Source: Branchiostoma lanceolatum
Lineage: Eukaryota; Chordata; Leptocardii; Amphioxiformes; Branchiostomatidae
NCBI RefSeq assembly: GCF_035083965.1
Contig: NC_089729.1
Span: forward strand, 15,426,964 to 15,490,963
Reading direction: 5' to 3'
DNA length: 64,000 nt
Shown here: in pieces, positions 1-13,400 of the stretch
How positions within the stretch are numbered: position 1 is the first letter of the stretch
Layout: every line of letters begins with the position of its first letter
Made by a program: the position numbers and the translations under genes
Notes under the pieces: generated by a model
Database searches by the model: none
Seen by the model: only the letters and a program-made list of their open reading frames with translations
Told to the model about the DNA's origin: nothing

Positions 1-1471
1 TTTAGAACTCTTGCTTTCAGTTTTGTCATGCGAACATGGTGATTTGCTTGTGTATATAGCTTGTGTTTGTCATAGTTTTATGGTCATTGGATTGCAAAAT
101 TGTACCTTTTTATTTCTTGAAGCTACAATGTCAGTGACTGTAAATTTCTGGTTGCAGTGTTGTTTGTGGTAGATGGCAACTTAGACCGTGTTTGCCTTTT
201 TTGTTCTAGAGCCAAAGTAAAAGATATCAATTCATAAAACATGATAACTTGGTGTACATGAACTTTGGAGTGTGCAGTTCTTGGTCAAAAGCATACTAGA
301 CCTTGTACTAATCGATAAGTGAAATCACAAGGGAAAACATATGTTATTTTTGTTTCTTTTCTTTGTTTTTAGTAAAATTAGACATACAGTATTGTCTTAC
401 TGTTAGGCTGTCAGAAAAGAAACCTTGCAAACCAACTATAGTAAAAATGAAGGCATTAACTGTAATATATAACCCTCAGCCTGCTAAGGTAGCCATTTGG
501 TAACAAGTTTGCATTGGTTAACAGCTTAGGCAGCATGGAGAAGGTTAAACTACTGTACTCACATCTGCTTGGAGATCAGCAGGACAATGGGCAATCTCCA
601 AGCGGATGTTAGAAGGAAGGTTTTGATATTCCAACTGACTGATTTTGCAGACACATGATGTAGCTCTGTCACTCTCAGCAAAAATGCGGTTGTTCTACAG
701 GTTGTAAATTTTGTCCTCTACGTCTGCTTGGAGATGAGGGCATTGGTCCAAGGCTGACATGTTGGGGGTGGGATCAGTCTTGAAGAAGATGTTTTTCAAC
801 ATTCCTAACAGTCTATGACCTTTCCTTAAGTACATCCACATGTTAGGGTCACCAGTATTGTACAGTCATACACAACTTTTATATGTTACTACTAGGGAAG
901 AGTGCAGCAAAACTGTTTTTAGCTTTTAATTAGTCAGCCTTTTGAGCAAGTTTATGAATTCTAAGTTGCAACAACTTATCTGTTGAATGTAATCATAGAA
1001 ATGATATTGATAAATAATTTTTAATGCATCATTACATTGTGGTCACATTGGCCAGGTGGTCTTTATGTAGAGGTGGTCATTGTACAGGTTTGGATAATCA
1101 TAAGATCCATATAAATAAAGCTTTTAGTGCAGTATTAATTGTAAGCAGATGAAAGTTTTAATAGGCTTTTACACATAGTATTGCTGGGTTGATTATACAT
1201 AATAGTAATACCTTGAAAGTGTGATTTGAAAATCTAGCTTAATGTATTGTGATTAAAATGTTCAAGGGTAAAAGGAATCTGTTTTTTTGTGTATCTTATT
1301 TTACTAGGGGAATACATATCGCTTGAAAGGTATTTTTCTAGTGTGCCCCCATTATATCAACTCAAAGTAATAAAACAAATGTAACAAAAAAGTTGAATTG
1401 GTGAAGAAAGATATAATTGTTATTTTTGTGGCTACATTGTACATTTCCAATATTGTTTGTTTTTTCCCCAG
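1..1471. other. Intron of the BAIAP2-like gene
   Basis: AT-rich sequence with no exon I can support. It holds a short foldback at 561-609 (ACATCTGCTTGGAGAT and its reverse complement) and fragments resembling the GGTCACATTGGCCAGG element near 1040-1090. Confidence 0.6.
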
Positions 1472-4400
1472 GAGGATGCCTGATTCAGATCGCGGAGATT
1501 TTCCGCAACATCCAGATGCAACACGAGGAAACGGTCCAGTCCTTCCACAAGGAGCTCATCGTGCCGCTGGAACAGAAGGTCGAACAGGACAGCAGGAGTC
1601 TGCCGGTAAGAAATCACGCCAAATATCGTATTTCAGGTTTTATTCTCTAATGCTTCTCTAGGATTGAATTTTGTTTACAACATTTGAAAAGTTTTATAAG
1701 AGAAATTTTGTTGTGATGTAATATAATGATAATTTTGTTGTTTTGTGATTCAATCATGTCATAATTATGCATTTGTCTGTCTTCCAATGTCATTTCAATA
1801 AGTCGGTTCACTGCTTCAACTGTGCATGCACAGTGTGGTGCATTGTGGGTAATATGTCAAAGTTGAAGACCCCTGAGACTAAAGTCTCGGACCAGAGTTT
1901 TTTTTACGATTTTGTATGTAAGCCTACACCCTCAGGCTGAGGGGCTACGATTCCGCCACGAAAAGAAGGACCAAAAACATAATCATATCGGCAAAACGCG
2001 GTTTTTCGCTGCTTTCTGATGTATTTATCGGTATCGTCTGTTGCCCCTTTATTTTGGATAGAGACCATGTTAAAATGTAAATTTTGGACCCGAAAATTAT
2101 CATTTTTTAACACCTTTTTGATCAAACCTGCTTGAAAAAAAAAAGAGTTTTCCTGGGGTCACGGCATATATGCAGTAAATGGTATCTCTGAAAAATAAGA
2201 AAAATAAAAAAGTCATGTGTGATTATTATTTTGTGTACCATGTCTGCAGACTTGTTCATTTGCATATATTGTTTTTCCTTCTTTATGTAAAATATGTCAC
2301 TAAGACTCGCTATAAGGGGCTTGGTGACATATTTGCTCTTTACAAGTCATGTGTGCCTCTCTTTGTTCCCATGTCTTGTGTGTTTAAGAAGTGGTTAAGA
2401 ACACCCAAGGTAAGAGGCATTAAGGTACTTATTCTGTTCCATTCCTTACACTCGTCCATTCACCCATCTATCATTCTATCCATCCATCCATTCATCAATC
2501 CATCCATTATTTTATCAATCCATTCTTTATTCTAATATTTTCATCCATCCTTCCATTCATTCATTCATCCATTCAACTTTTTTTGTCCTGTATCTTTTTG
2601 AAGTCTAGATGATTATATACTTTTATGTTAGACTTATCAAAATTTGTATACAACTGTATTCCAACGAGTGCCTTAGTCTGTGTAACGGAAACGCCGCTGT
2701 CTGAGCTGTAACAACCCTCCCCTCAGACTAAGGGCTGGCAGAATTTTGTTTAACAGGCGCTATAACTAAGTGCAATTTAGTCAGGCTAGGAGCTTCCCAG
2801 CTATTTGCATATTCATCTTTTTGTGTGAATTGCCACTTGCAAAACTAGAGTTAAAATTGAAAGAATGCTTGGCAGAAATGTGTTCCCTCCGTCAAATAAT
2901 CAACAGGAAATGTACACTTACATATTGGATCCCTTTTAAATACTTATTACTTGCAGTAAAGTGATTTGCCCCTTCTCAAAAAAAGAGGCATGATTCAGAA
3001 AAGTCTACGACACTCTAGCTACAGTAGTGCAGCATAAGCTATATGTATAAATCTTTTTCTGTTGCTTTTTAATCCTGACTTTTTTGCGTAAGCTGCTTAG
3101 CATATTAACATGTCTTTAAAGAAGACTTCAGAAGACAGCCCTTTGGTAAACTGGGTGCTGACCTGGAATTAACAATGTGCTTTTGTTGAGCTGTGAGCCA
3201 TTAGCATGTAACCTTGACCAGTCCATTTACAGCTTATCCATGCTCTATAAAACACCACGCTGACAAAATAGAAGTACATGTACCGGATCACAGCTACAGA
3301 CTAAGAAGCTTCTAATGCAGATTTATCAAAAGAGCCTTTCTAAACATTTTAAAAATCCTAATAGCAGATTTTTTAAAAGATTTTAGAATTTACGCAAGGT
3401 CAAAATGTGGGTGATATTGATTTTTGATTTTCAATACCACTGCCTAGATGACTGACCTATTTTATTCATACTGTTAGAATATACCTGATACTTTTATATA
3501 GCTTAAAAGATCAAAAGTTTCTTGAGGTTTCTAACATAATTGTGAAGACTAATCTTACATTCATCTGTACTGTCAACTACATTTTGTATGTAGATACTTC
3601 CACAGCATGTGTTAACTAAATGCCTTTTTGAGAAAGTGATACAGTATCATATTCATAATAATTAATGATGATAAGTTTACAATTTTTCTCATGACATTTT
3701 TTTGTCATTTCCAGATCCTGCACAAAACGTACACCCAAGAATACAAGGCAAAGGCAGAGGTATTTCTTTCTGTTTCCATATCACAGTGACGCATTTAATC
3801 ATGATAGTCCAGATTGTTTTCTCTGGATGATGAGAAAACTCCAAAATGAGAAAATATACAGTAGAGGTAGAGTGCAGAAGGAAATTTCGGAAAATGGATA
3901 CTAGTGTTGTAGAATGCCAATCAAGTCAAAGAAGATGTGAAAGACCAAAAATGAAGAATCTGTAAGTCTGTGTGTTTATTTTTGTTCATCCTTACTGTCT
4001 GTATTTGTATAGCCGGTATAACCGCCCTTCGGCGTAACACACCAGCTTAGTGACTTTAGCTAGTAAATTTCATAATGAAGGCAACTTTTTTTGCCAAACT
4101 TTTTTTATTTGCATGCTCGAGCTCGTTCCCAGAGGATGTCATCCATATAATTAAATCAACATGACCTTATTGAGTGACAGTATTGTAGGGTGGGGTTTGA
4201 CAAGTGAGGCAAACATTCCTTGACTTAGTGTTGGAAGAGGGCAGGGCTCTATAATAACGTAACACAGTCCTGGCACTGTTGTGTAAAGGGTGTATGTATT
4301 AGTTTAAGGCTTTGGCTTGCCTCCAGGCACTTTTCTCAAGGTAGGGACAAGCCAACTCTGACTCTGGGGTGGGGGTGTCAAGAATTGACAGGAAAAACAA

Positions 4401-7400
4401 GCAACTAAGAAAAAACTTGTTAAATTTGCATGTTGGGACAGAAAAATTTCATCAGTCCCTCAAAAAAATCTGAACCTCATGACGTGAAAATTATGAATTT
4501 TTTATTTTTCGTAAGCTTAAAATGACAGATTTAGCAACGAGAAATAACATCAGGGGCTCCCAAACAATGAATGGGACAGAAAAAAATTTAAAGCTAGAGA
4601 CAGCGCTGATGTTGACATGTAGACATGTACATCTATAGATTGATGTCAGTGCCATAATTGTATAAACTGATGGATAAAAGTATGTGAAAAATAACAGGAA
4701 AATACTTAGATGAATTATAAATTGGGTCCCTTCTCAATGCTCACTCCTTGCAGTAAAATGATTTGCCCCTAAATATTCCATGGCAGACCATGGTTCTTAA
4801 AGCAAACATTCCACGACCTTAAGTCAACTATGCGTGATATGTGTGACAGGAGAGCCCCTAGTCTCACCGTAGTCAACAGTCCATTCTTTATCATGTCATC
4901 TATTTCTGGACCATCAAATATCATGTACAGAATCTCCTTGATCCAAGTCTGTAATCCATGTACTTGTAGTAAATTTTATCATTAACAAATCAAGAATTAC
5001 AGTACTACTATAGTAAAAGCATTCAGTGTAGTACTGTAATTCTTGATTTGTTAAATTAATGATAAAATTTCATCATTGAAAATATTTGATAACATTTCAG
5101 ACAGTGATGTTTGTTCCCACTGTTAAAATCAACTGCTATGAACTAACTCCCTTTCCCCCAACCGCTAAAATTACCAACGGCAATATCAAATGGATATACA
5201 ATATTTATTTCATACTCTACCAGTTCATGGATATAGTAAAGCATTACAAGAGTGTTGAAACCTACACAATGTTCTCTGAATTCTATCTATAGGCTGCACT
5301 CCCTAAGGATAGACATTTGTGACATGCCACAAGGTCTAAAACACACATGCAGAATGTCTCTGAATTGTCAGTAATTTGGTAAAGTAGCGATAAATTTGAG
5401 AAATGATCAAGCACATGTTATCATTTTAAGTGCATTTATCAAAATGAAAACTCCTTATTAATTTAGCTGAGGATGGATATTGTTACTTCGCATTATCAAA
5501 ATTATGATGATGATGATGAATTATTTAAAGTATCCTTCCAATGCCCCCGATCACCCTTTCTTTTTGGAAGTGACACAGAAAGTTTGTATCAAATTTGATG
5601 TAACAATTTGCAATGGTTGACTAATGCACAATGCCCCCCTCCCTCACCTTGCTACAGACCTTTGAGAAAGCCAAGAGTGAACTGAAGAAGCACAGGAAGA
5701 AGAGTAACAGGAAGGATCCTCACAAGTATGAAGCCAAGGAGTCACAGGTTTGTCTTTAATCAACATCTCTCTACTCTAAAGACTCAGTTGATAGTCAGAC
5801 ATTTATTATTACATTCGGTAAGCACCGTTGACAGAAAATTTTGAATACTTTTTGTTTTTGCTAATTCTTAAATTTATTTGGAGATTTCATATTCAACATT
5901 TGGTTAAAATAAAAACACTTATTGGTGTTAAGATTTTTGTGTAATTGAAAGAAAAGTCATGTTTGTTTCTTTATAACCATTGTTCAAAACAGTTGATCAG
6001 AGCTGCCACAGAGACACAGAGTAAACTGGACGACTGTAGAGCACACGGCCTGACTAAGGTAAGAACTGACTTAACCTTCTCCCTGCTGCCTAACTCTAAC
6101 CAATTGGATGCCAAATGGCTACTTCAGAGTGCTAAAGGTTAAACCTTCTTTCAATTGGTACAAGATTTTTTATATTATGCCTGTAGGTAACTAAATTTCA
6201 ATTGAATTATCTCTTATTGAGATGTGTTTAGAACTGTCATAATGCTTTTGCAAAGGATGGGTAGGGAAATATTCTGCATTTTCTAACTAATGTCAACGTT
6301 TTGATGCAGTGTCTTATATTTTGAACCCTTAGGCCCTGGTAGAAGAGAGGAAACGTTACTGCTTTGTCGTCGACCGCCACTGTGCGATTGTGAAACACTA
6401 CATGGTATACCACAGTAAGGTACGTAAAACTTGTTACAGTTGCCAGTTGCTTCATATACTATTAGAACGCGTACTATTTTTGGCAAAGCCTCAGGGCAGA
6501 GGCTCTTTTACTGTTATTTAAAAATTATTTCCCTCTGTGCTCTGTATTTAGTGCACTGTACTCTCCTTGCTTTTAGTTTTACCCCTTTGAAGATCTTTCC
6601 TTGATTTCGTCTTTAACTTTCCTTGCAGTCTTGTTTTCTTAGTGATATGTCTACTGTTTCTCTTGTCCTTTGTTACTTCTTTCTCTCTACATGTTTCTTA
6701 CAAGTTCTTCTTACTTGATTCTCAAGTAGGCATTGACTGTACTCAGGTTAAAGGTTTGTTGCTTTTCTGTACTGTATTGCTTTGTTTTTATTCTGTAGAT
6801 TCCCTGAGTGTGTGTTTGTTAATTGCTGTTGAGTGTTTATGTTTTTGTGGTTTAAATTTTTTAGTACTGGTTTTAATGTATGCTTTTGGGTAGCATTGTT
6901 GTGAAAATGACTATCAAATGTGCTTTAAGGAATGGGTTTAGAAGCATCTCTATATCATATATTATGGTATTTGTGACAGTATTGCACACTTTGCTTCTAC
7001 AGTCACAGTCTGCTTTTCCATGAAGCAGCTATGCCACAATGTACACTCATCCAACTATAGTGTTTTGTGAGAGTATGCTAGATTGGATGTCAGTGGAAAC
7101 TGAAAGCCTTGTGTCGCTTATTGCTTGTGGCCAACTAGACCTTTTCTCAATAGTGGTCACCTGTCCGTTGTGGTCAAATTTGCTCAGGCCCTTGAGTGAC
7201 CACTGTAGACATGATGATGATGATTTTCGTGTTTGACTGTATAATATTTTGTCTTCAAATTTTTCCAAAGGTGGACATTCAAGAAATTGTAACTTGCGAC
7301 TGAGCAGAAGCTGTAGTGTGGGATCCTGTGAAAATGCTTTTATGTTGAGCTGAATTGTTGTTTGAAATTTTAAAACCTGATTTTACTTTACTCTGTACTT

Positions 7401-10400
7401 AGGCTCAGAACCTGTTGAGGCAGAAGCTGGACAGTTGGGTGGAGGCATGTGACAACCCCAACATACTCACCAAGAGGGCACAGGATGTCTTAGACAGGGC
7501 CCTGCAGGTATTTTTATTTTCACAGTTTTTGTGGTCATCTCTTCTCCGCAAATCCATGGTACCGTGAATAATAAATTATGCAGTTCCAAAGTATTAACTG
7601 CTGCACTACAGAATTGTTTCAATGGCAAACTTAAAACACAGCGAAAACCTCGAGTTCCTTTCCCCAAATTTACAGTAATATGATTGTGATCAAAGTTTGA
7701 ATTTTCAAAAACAAATGAATATACATAATACTATACATTGCACGGGTACCATAAGTTTGTGATATTTCTTCAGCCTTCTTCGTGAAAACCTAGTACCCAC
7801 TTGCTTTCGACATGTGACTTTCTTGAAACACGGTGTCAGTTTTATTGCTCTCACGCCCCCCTCCCCACCTCAGGGCCCACCTTCAGACATGATGACAATG
7901 CCACGGCGTGGCAGTCAGGTGATGCTGGACAGCGACTTTGCGGACATGAACGGAGGGCGGGGAGACCCGTACCTGAGGGACGACAGGTACCGCGGGGAAG
8001 GCTACAGCAGGGACGGGTTCGCAACGATGCCGGAGAGACGTCAGGGCAGTCCGCTGCGCCGACCCATAAGCCCAGTTTCCCAACATGCTCCACTCCAGGT
8101 ACTGCAAAAATCTTCATCATTTCATAGCCACTGTTATAGATTTAAGGACTTGCTAGCATAGTTTTTCTCACATTTATGTTGAGTTATTCAAATTTCTGAA
8201 ATATACAATATGGTACATACAAATTTCAGAAAATCCTGTTTTCTTTTCAAATTTGAATGTTTTCTTAGTACATGTAGTCACTGTTACTTGATGATGACTG
8301 ATAATAAACATGACCTAAAAACATCTGTTTCAGCAGTGCCACCTAGTGGTAAGCATGTGAGCTGCACTCCACAACAGTTAATGTGTTGTGAGAAAATGCC
8401 TTTCATTGATCATATTCAATTTGGTAGTTCCCACATGTAGATTTTCATTGTTACGTTTCTCTCTATTTTGATGTCCCAATAGCATGTGTGTTGAAGTGAT
8501 AATGTTGGTCTAGCATCCCTACTAACAATGACTCTCCTTTACTAGCTAGCCATGGTTAAGTGGGTATCAATGAAAAGTAAGTACGTGTATCTAAAAATGA
8601 TACGACTTAGACACGTTCAGATGTAATGCACTTCCAATGAAAAACAACAACACATCGTTCCATGGTATGTGATATATATACTGAATATGGCACTGGACCT
8701 TTGTTCCAACCCCCCAAAAAAAGAAGAATTTTACATGACAGTTTTACCACACTTTGTTTTTTGTGGACTTTTTATGATATACAGTCAAACCTGTCTATAG
8801 TGGTCACTCAAGGGACTGAGTAAATTTGGCCACTTTGGCCAGGTGACCACTATATAGAGGATATGGTCGACTCGAGCAATGAGTGACACAAGACATAAGT
8901 TTATACTAAGGTACTGAGTATTTTTTCACATACACACTGCACAGGTGCTTATAACATCTACAGTTCAATTTCTGTTTCCTTATTTTTGTTATACAGTATA
9001 TCATAATTTTCATTGAAGAAATATTGCAATGACCATGCCCTACACAAACACATAAACTGCAAATGGTCTTCAATTTAGTTGAAATGGATGTCCAGTTTAC
9101 CATGCCAGTTCCCACGGCAAAATTAGTCAGCTGCCCCGCACTCTTCGCTGTTATCTAGCGAACTCGAAAAAGACGGACTTGTGCTCCAGGTTCTGAAGAC
9201 TTCTGAAGAGACCGCCATTTTTCTTGGAAGTTTGATGCCTCTGTCGCCGACAACGAACGAAATTTAGCGATGTAAAACAACTTATTTTGCAACTGAACGC
9301 CACCCATTTAGTTAACAACATTTTGAAACAAAGGAATGTTCCTTTGTTTCCACTTATTGTTCGTTTTCGGCCGGTTTTCAAACAAAACATCGTGGCGAGT
9401 TCCCTTTGTTTTCAGCTTGGGTTCGGCTTCTACCATTATCCCTAGTATGTGGTAATCATTGGAAAAGTGGATCCGTTCATGCTTATTTCTTCCATAAATT
9501 TAGTACAACTTGTATCTTACATCATAATATATCTGTATCGATGCATTTTTAAGGTTTTAATAATGAAATTACTCTCAGGGATGCGGTATTACAAAATAGA
9601 TTTACCGTATTTAACCTACATATCAGTGGTATCGTCTGAACTCTTGTGACCTTTGCTGCGACGCCATCTTGGAAAAATGCGTAAATCTCGAAAATTCTTT
9701 ATTTACCCGCAGAAAACGGAAATTCCGCCCGGAAAATTACATTTTCAAGAACTTAACACATCAGATACATGAATGAGTCTTCTGTTAAAAAGCTGCGGCC
9801 GTAATTTCGCCCAGTCCGACAGCTCAGAAATGACGATGTGCCACGGAACCGAGACGAGTGTTTACAGCCACGTAAAAAATCAGAAGACACCATTTCTGGA
9901 AATACTTCGCGTCAAACTACGAAATTCTTTAATGTTTTCTTTATTCAAACACATTAAGGTTCTAGTTGAGCCCACGTTTTGGTGGCGCAGCGCGGAAATA
10001 AAAAGATTGTGAACCAGGCGTGGGCTGGCACGGCTCGGAGTTACGGCCGCTGATGTAAACAAAGGGCCGGTGGCCACGCTGTGACCGCGGCCTGACCACG
10101 CGCAGTGACCGCTATCGGCAGTGTTGCCGTTGCGGCCGGACCGAAAATTGGCTGACCGCGACCACATTGGACAGGTGACCGCTATAGACTAATTCTTAAT
10201 GCTTATGTCAATGGGAAAAATCCAAGGGACCGACTAAAAGTGACCACTATGGCCAGGTGACCGCTATGTCCAGGTGACCCTAACACAGGTTTGACTGTAC
10301 TGTCTCAATGTTTATCTAAGTTACTAAGTATTCTGGTAGGAAAAACAATGAATGTCTTCATTCAATTTGGTAATTGAATTAATCTGCTACTAACACCCAT

Positions 10401-13400
10401 CCAATAGGAGTTGTTCCGAGAAGCCCCTCCTCCTGTGCCTGCCCAGCACGATGTTTCCATTTACGGCACAATGCGACGACCCGCACCTCAAGGTCGCCCC
10501 GCCCCACAAGGTCGACCTATGACCCCACAAGGCCGACCTATGACCCCACAAGGTCGATCCATGTCTTCCAGTTCATGGGTGGGGCCGAAGGCAAGTTGTG
10601 AGAAAGGATGTCATCCCGCCAACCATTCTTTGCATGCCGGCGGGAACTTATTGATTTAATAAAAGGAATATTCTTTCATAATTCTTTTCATCTTTCAGTA
10701 TTCTCCTCTTCCTTGGCAGGTATTATTTTCTATTGCTGAAGAAACCTGTAATTTTCAAACTGGTGCATGGTTTGGTCAAGACCTTTACTTTGACTCGTCA
10801 TTGCTTTCTTCTTAGGTTTCTGTTGCTGGTGTTTCAAGGTGTTTTTAACTTTGCTTCTTTGAATTCTTTTTCTTGATTCTTTTTCTTTATTTGTTTTGTA
10901 CAGGATAAAACGGTTGTTTGGTAAAGTAATGGGTTATGTAATAATTTGTGATATGTAGTTTTGTAGTAAGTTTTTGTATGTCCTGAACTTTTAGTTGGAC
11001 TTTTACCAAGCACCAAGGCAACAGCAGCAAACGACCATATATGGTACCATGCGGGGGCCTCCGCGAAGGTCCCAGACCTTCCAGGCAAGTGATGGGGTTT
11101 GGATAAAGGTCGTTTAGGGAGAAGGTCATTGGATGTTCAAGGTGGAAGAACAATATGGTGGACAAGCCTGTTGTTGGCTATGCATGTTTGGAAATTGGAT
11201 GTGGTGACTAGCACAAGTGGTGTATAAGAGGAGTGGGAGGGGGGCACATTTTCACATATACATGTACATGACATTTCTGAAATAACAAAACCTACAATGC
11301 TTACATACATGTACATATGACATTTTACATCTCTTTCTTAATCATTCACACACAAACCCTTTTCCAGATGCAGCCTTGTTTCAAGTCAATTTTTTTCTCC
11401 CATCTTTTCATTGATTCCATTCATTTTCAAGTTGGTCTCTTTTAAGATAGAATTTTTAGACATGTATCATATCTTTTATCAAGCTGGTGGTTGGTTTCTC
11501 AAAATAAATTTTCGGCTTGCATACAATGTAGTAGATCTACTTTATCTTTTACCTTCTTCCTTCTTCCAGGTCCATTTGTTGGCCACAATACACCCAAGCG
11601 TATAATGTAGCAAAATATATCATCTATTATTGGGAACACTTGTCTCACTGTTACATGTACATCAATGTGTTCTACTAGGACGATCGCTTCCATTCACCAC
11701 CGCCGAACGCCATGTCTGTACGCGAGCCGCGGCGAGACTTCCACGAGCCCCTGATGGTCGACACGTACTCCAACACGCTGCCTAACCCGCGGCGCGGCCA
11801 AAACCAACGGCAGCCGCGCCCGTCGCAGTCGGCCTCGGTGTTTGACCCACCCCCGCAGCAGAGCGGGCAGATGGCGCGCTCCGTGTCCGCTGTCCCAGCA
11901 AGCAGGTGGGTTATTCCAAAATTTTTACTCTTTTTCAACATTCTTTTTTAATTTGAGAAATTGAAATTTTAACTCCTTGGTATAGCTGATCATAGATAGA
12001 CATTTTGATCTTCAAGTCACAGAATTATCATTAGCACAAACTTGTCCATATTGTAAGGGATTGAGATCATAAGAAAAGGTGCAAAAGTTTCCTTACTATG
12101 AAATTTCCTCGGTCATGCGTATACAGCCAATTTGCAATAAATGCAGTAATTGTAAAATTATTGTTCCCGCAGGAGGAAAGTGCGTGCCTTATTCCCACAC
12201 AAGGCTGGTGACAGCAGCAACCAGTTGTCTTTTAATGAGGTAATCTTTCCTCCCATTAACACAAGTAATGAAATATAATACCAACTTCCATCTTATATTT
12301 CAATTTCCTGCATCTATTTACTTTAACAGTATCAAACATACCCATGACTTGTGTATTTCAGGGAGACACTATTTCTCTGCTAATCGACCACCCAAGGGAC
12401 GGCTGGCACTTTGGGGAGAATGACAAGACTAAAAGGTACTTTTAGACCCTGACCTATAGATTCCAATGTATAATGATCTTTATGTTTTGCCTGTTTTTTC
12501 AATGTACCATTAATTTTGTTCTTTCCTTCTAGGAGAGGATGGTTCCCTTACTCCTACACCCAGCCAGCCAGTAGTGATGCACCCCCACCCGTGCAGTGAG
12601 TTGACAATGTTGCTATTGTTTTAGGTGTTAGGTACATACTAGAGTGATGTCATGTTGTATGCAGTATAAAACATGTCTGCTGAACAAAAAGACGGCATTG
12701 TCAGGTAGGCTTGTGGTGTTGAGGTCTGCTCAGTCTGCTTCTAGGGACATCTGTTTCAAATTCCTTGGCGCCAGTGGCCCGAGTTTGCGTCTGGGTCTAG
12801 GTTTGATTGGAAAAGAGTCATCCGTTTGGATGGGGACGTAAAGCCAATGACCCCGTGTATGATTTAGCTTCTGGTGTCAAACCTCTGCACGTACATGTAA
12901 GAGAACCTAGCACTCCAGAAGTATATGGGTGACCCGGTGTGCTTGACTGAAAATGCAAGCCGTTACTATAGTGAGGCCGCATTGCACAACTCATTCAATA
13001 GCTCACAAAAAAGTGTCATGCTTTGTCCTCAGACTTAGGTTGCCAAGCTTTATAGAAAGGTGTGAAACAAAGTGAAAACTGAAGTGAAGATGAAAAGGCA
13101 GCAACAGCTAGTCTACTGCTTCAAATATGAATCAATACAAGTGTATAAAAGTTACAGGAGTTTGAAACTATTCACTCCTTTCCACCATTCAGGGCAGCAC
13201 AACCCATGGCAGCGCCCCTGCGCCCGAGCGTCAGTATGGGGAACCTCCTGAACAACTCCGCGTACCGGGAGCCCAGCCGCCTCCCCTCGCCCGACTACCA
13301 GGACACGCAGGCCGTCCAGCAGTCTCCGATGCGACGGGAGGCCAGGCCGCGCAGCGTCGCGGGAGATTCGCTCCTCACGGTAGCTGAACAGGTAGTCACA

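Larger units (their letters stand above)
1472..7507 (+). other. BAIAP2: I-BAR (IMD) domain portion, six exons
   Basis: Six phase-0 exons encode the second half of the IMD helical bundle, about 176 residues. The order is the helix with EQKVEQDSRSLP, a 15-codon exon, the basic segment SELKKHRKKSNRKDPHKYE that matches the lysine-rich membrane-binding part of IRSp53, then VEERKRYCFVVDRHCAIVKHY and the closing helix LLRQKLDSWVEACDNP. All donors here are GT with AG acceptors. The N-terminal helix should be encoded left of position 1. Confidence 0.88.

Noticed and set aside
9880..10167. 95-codon minus-strand open frame in the TIR element
   Set aside because: No transposase motif; open because the element core is GC-rich.
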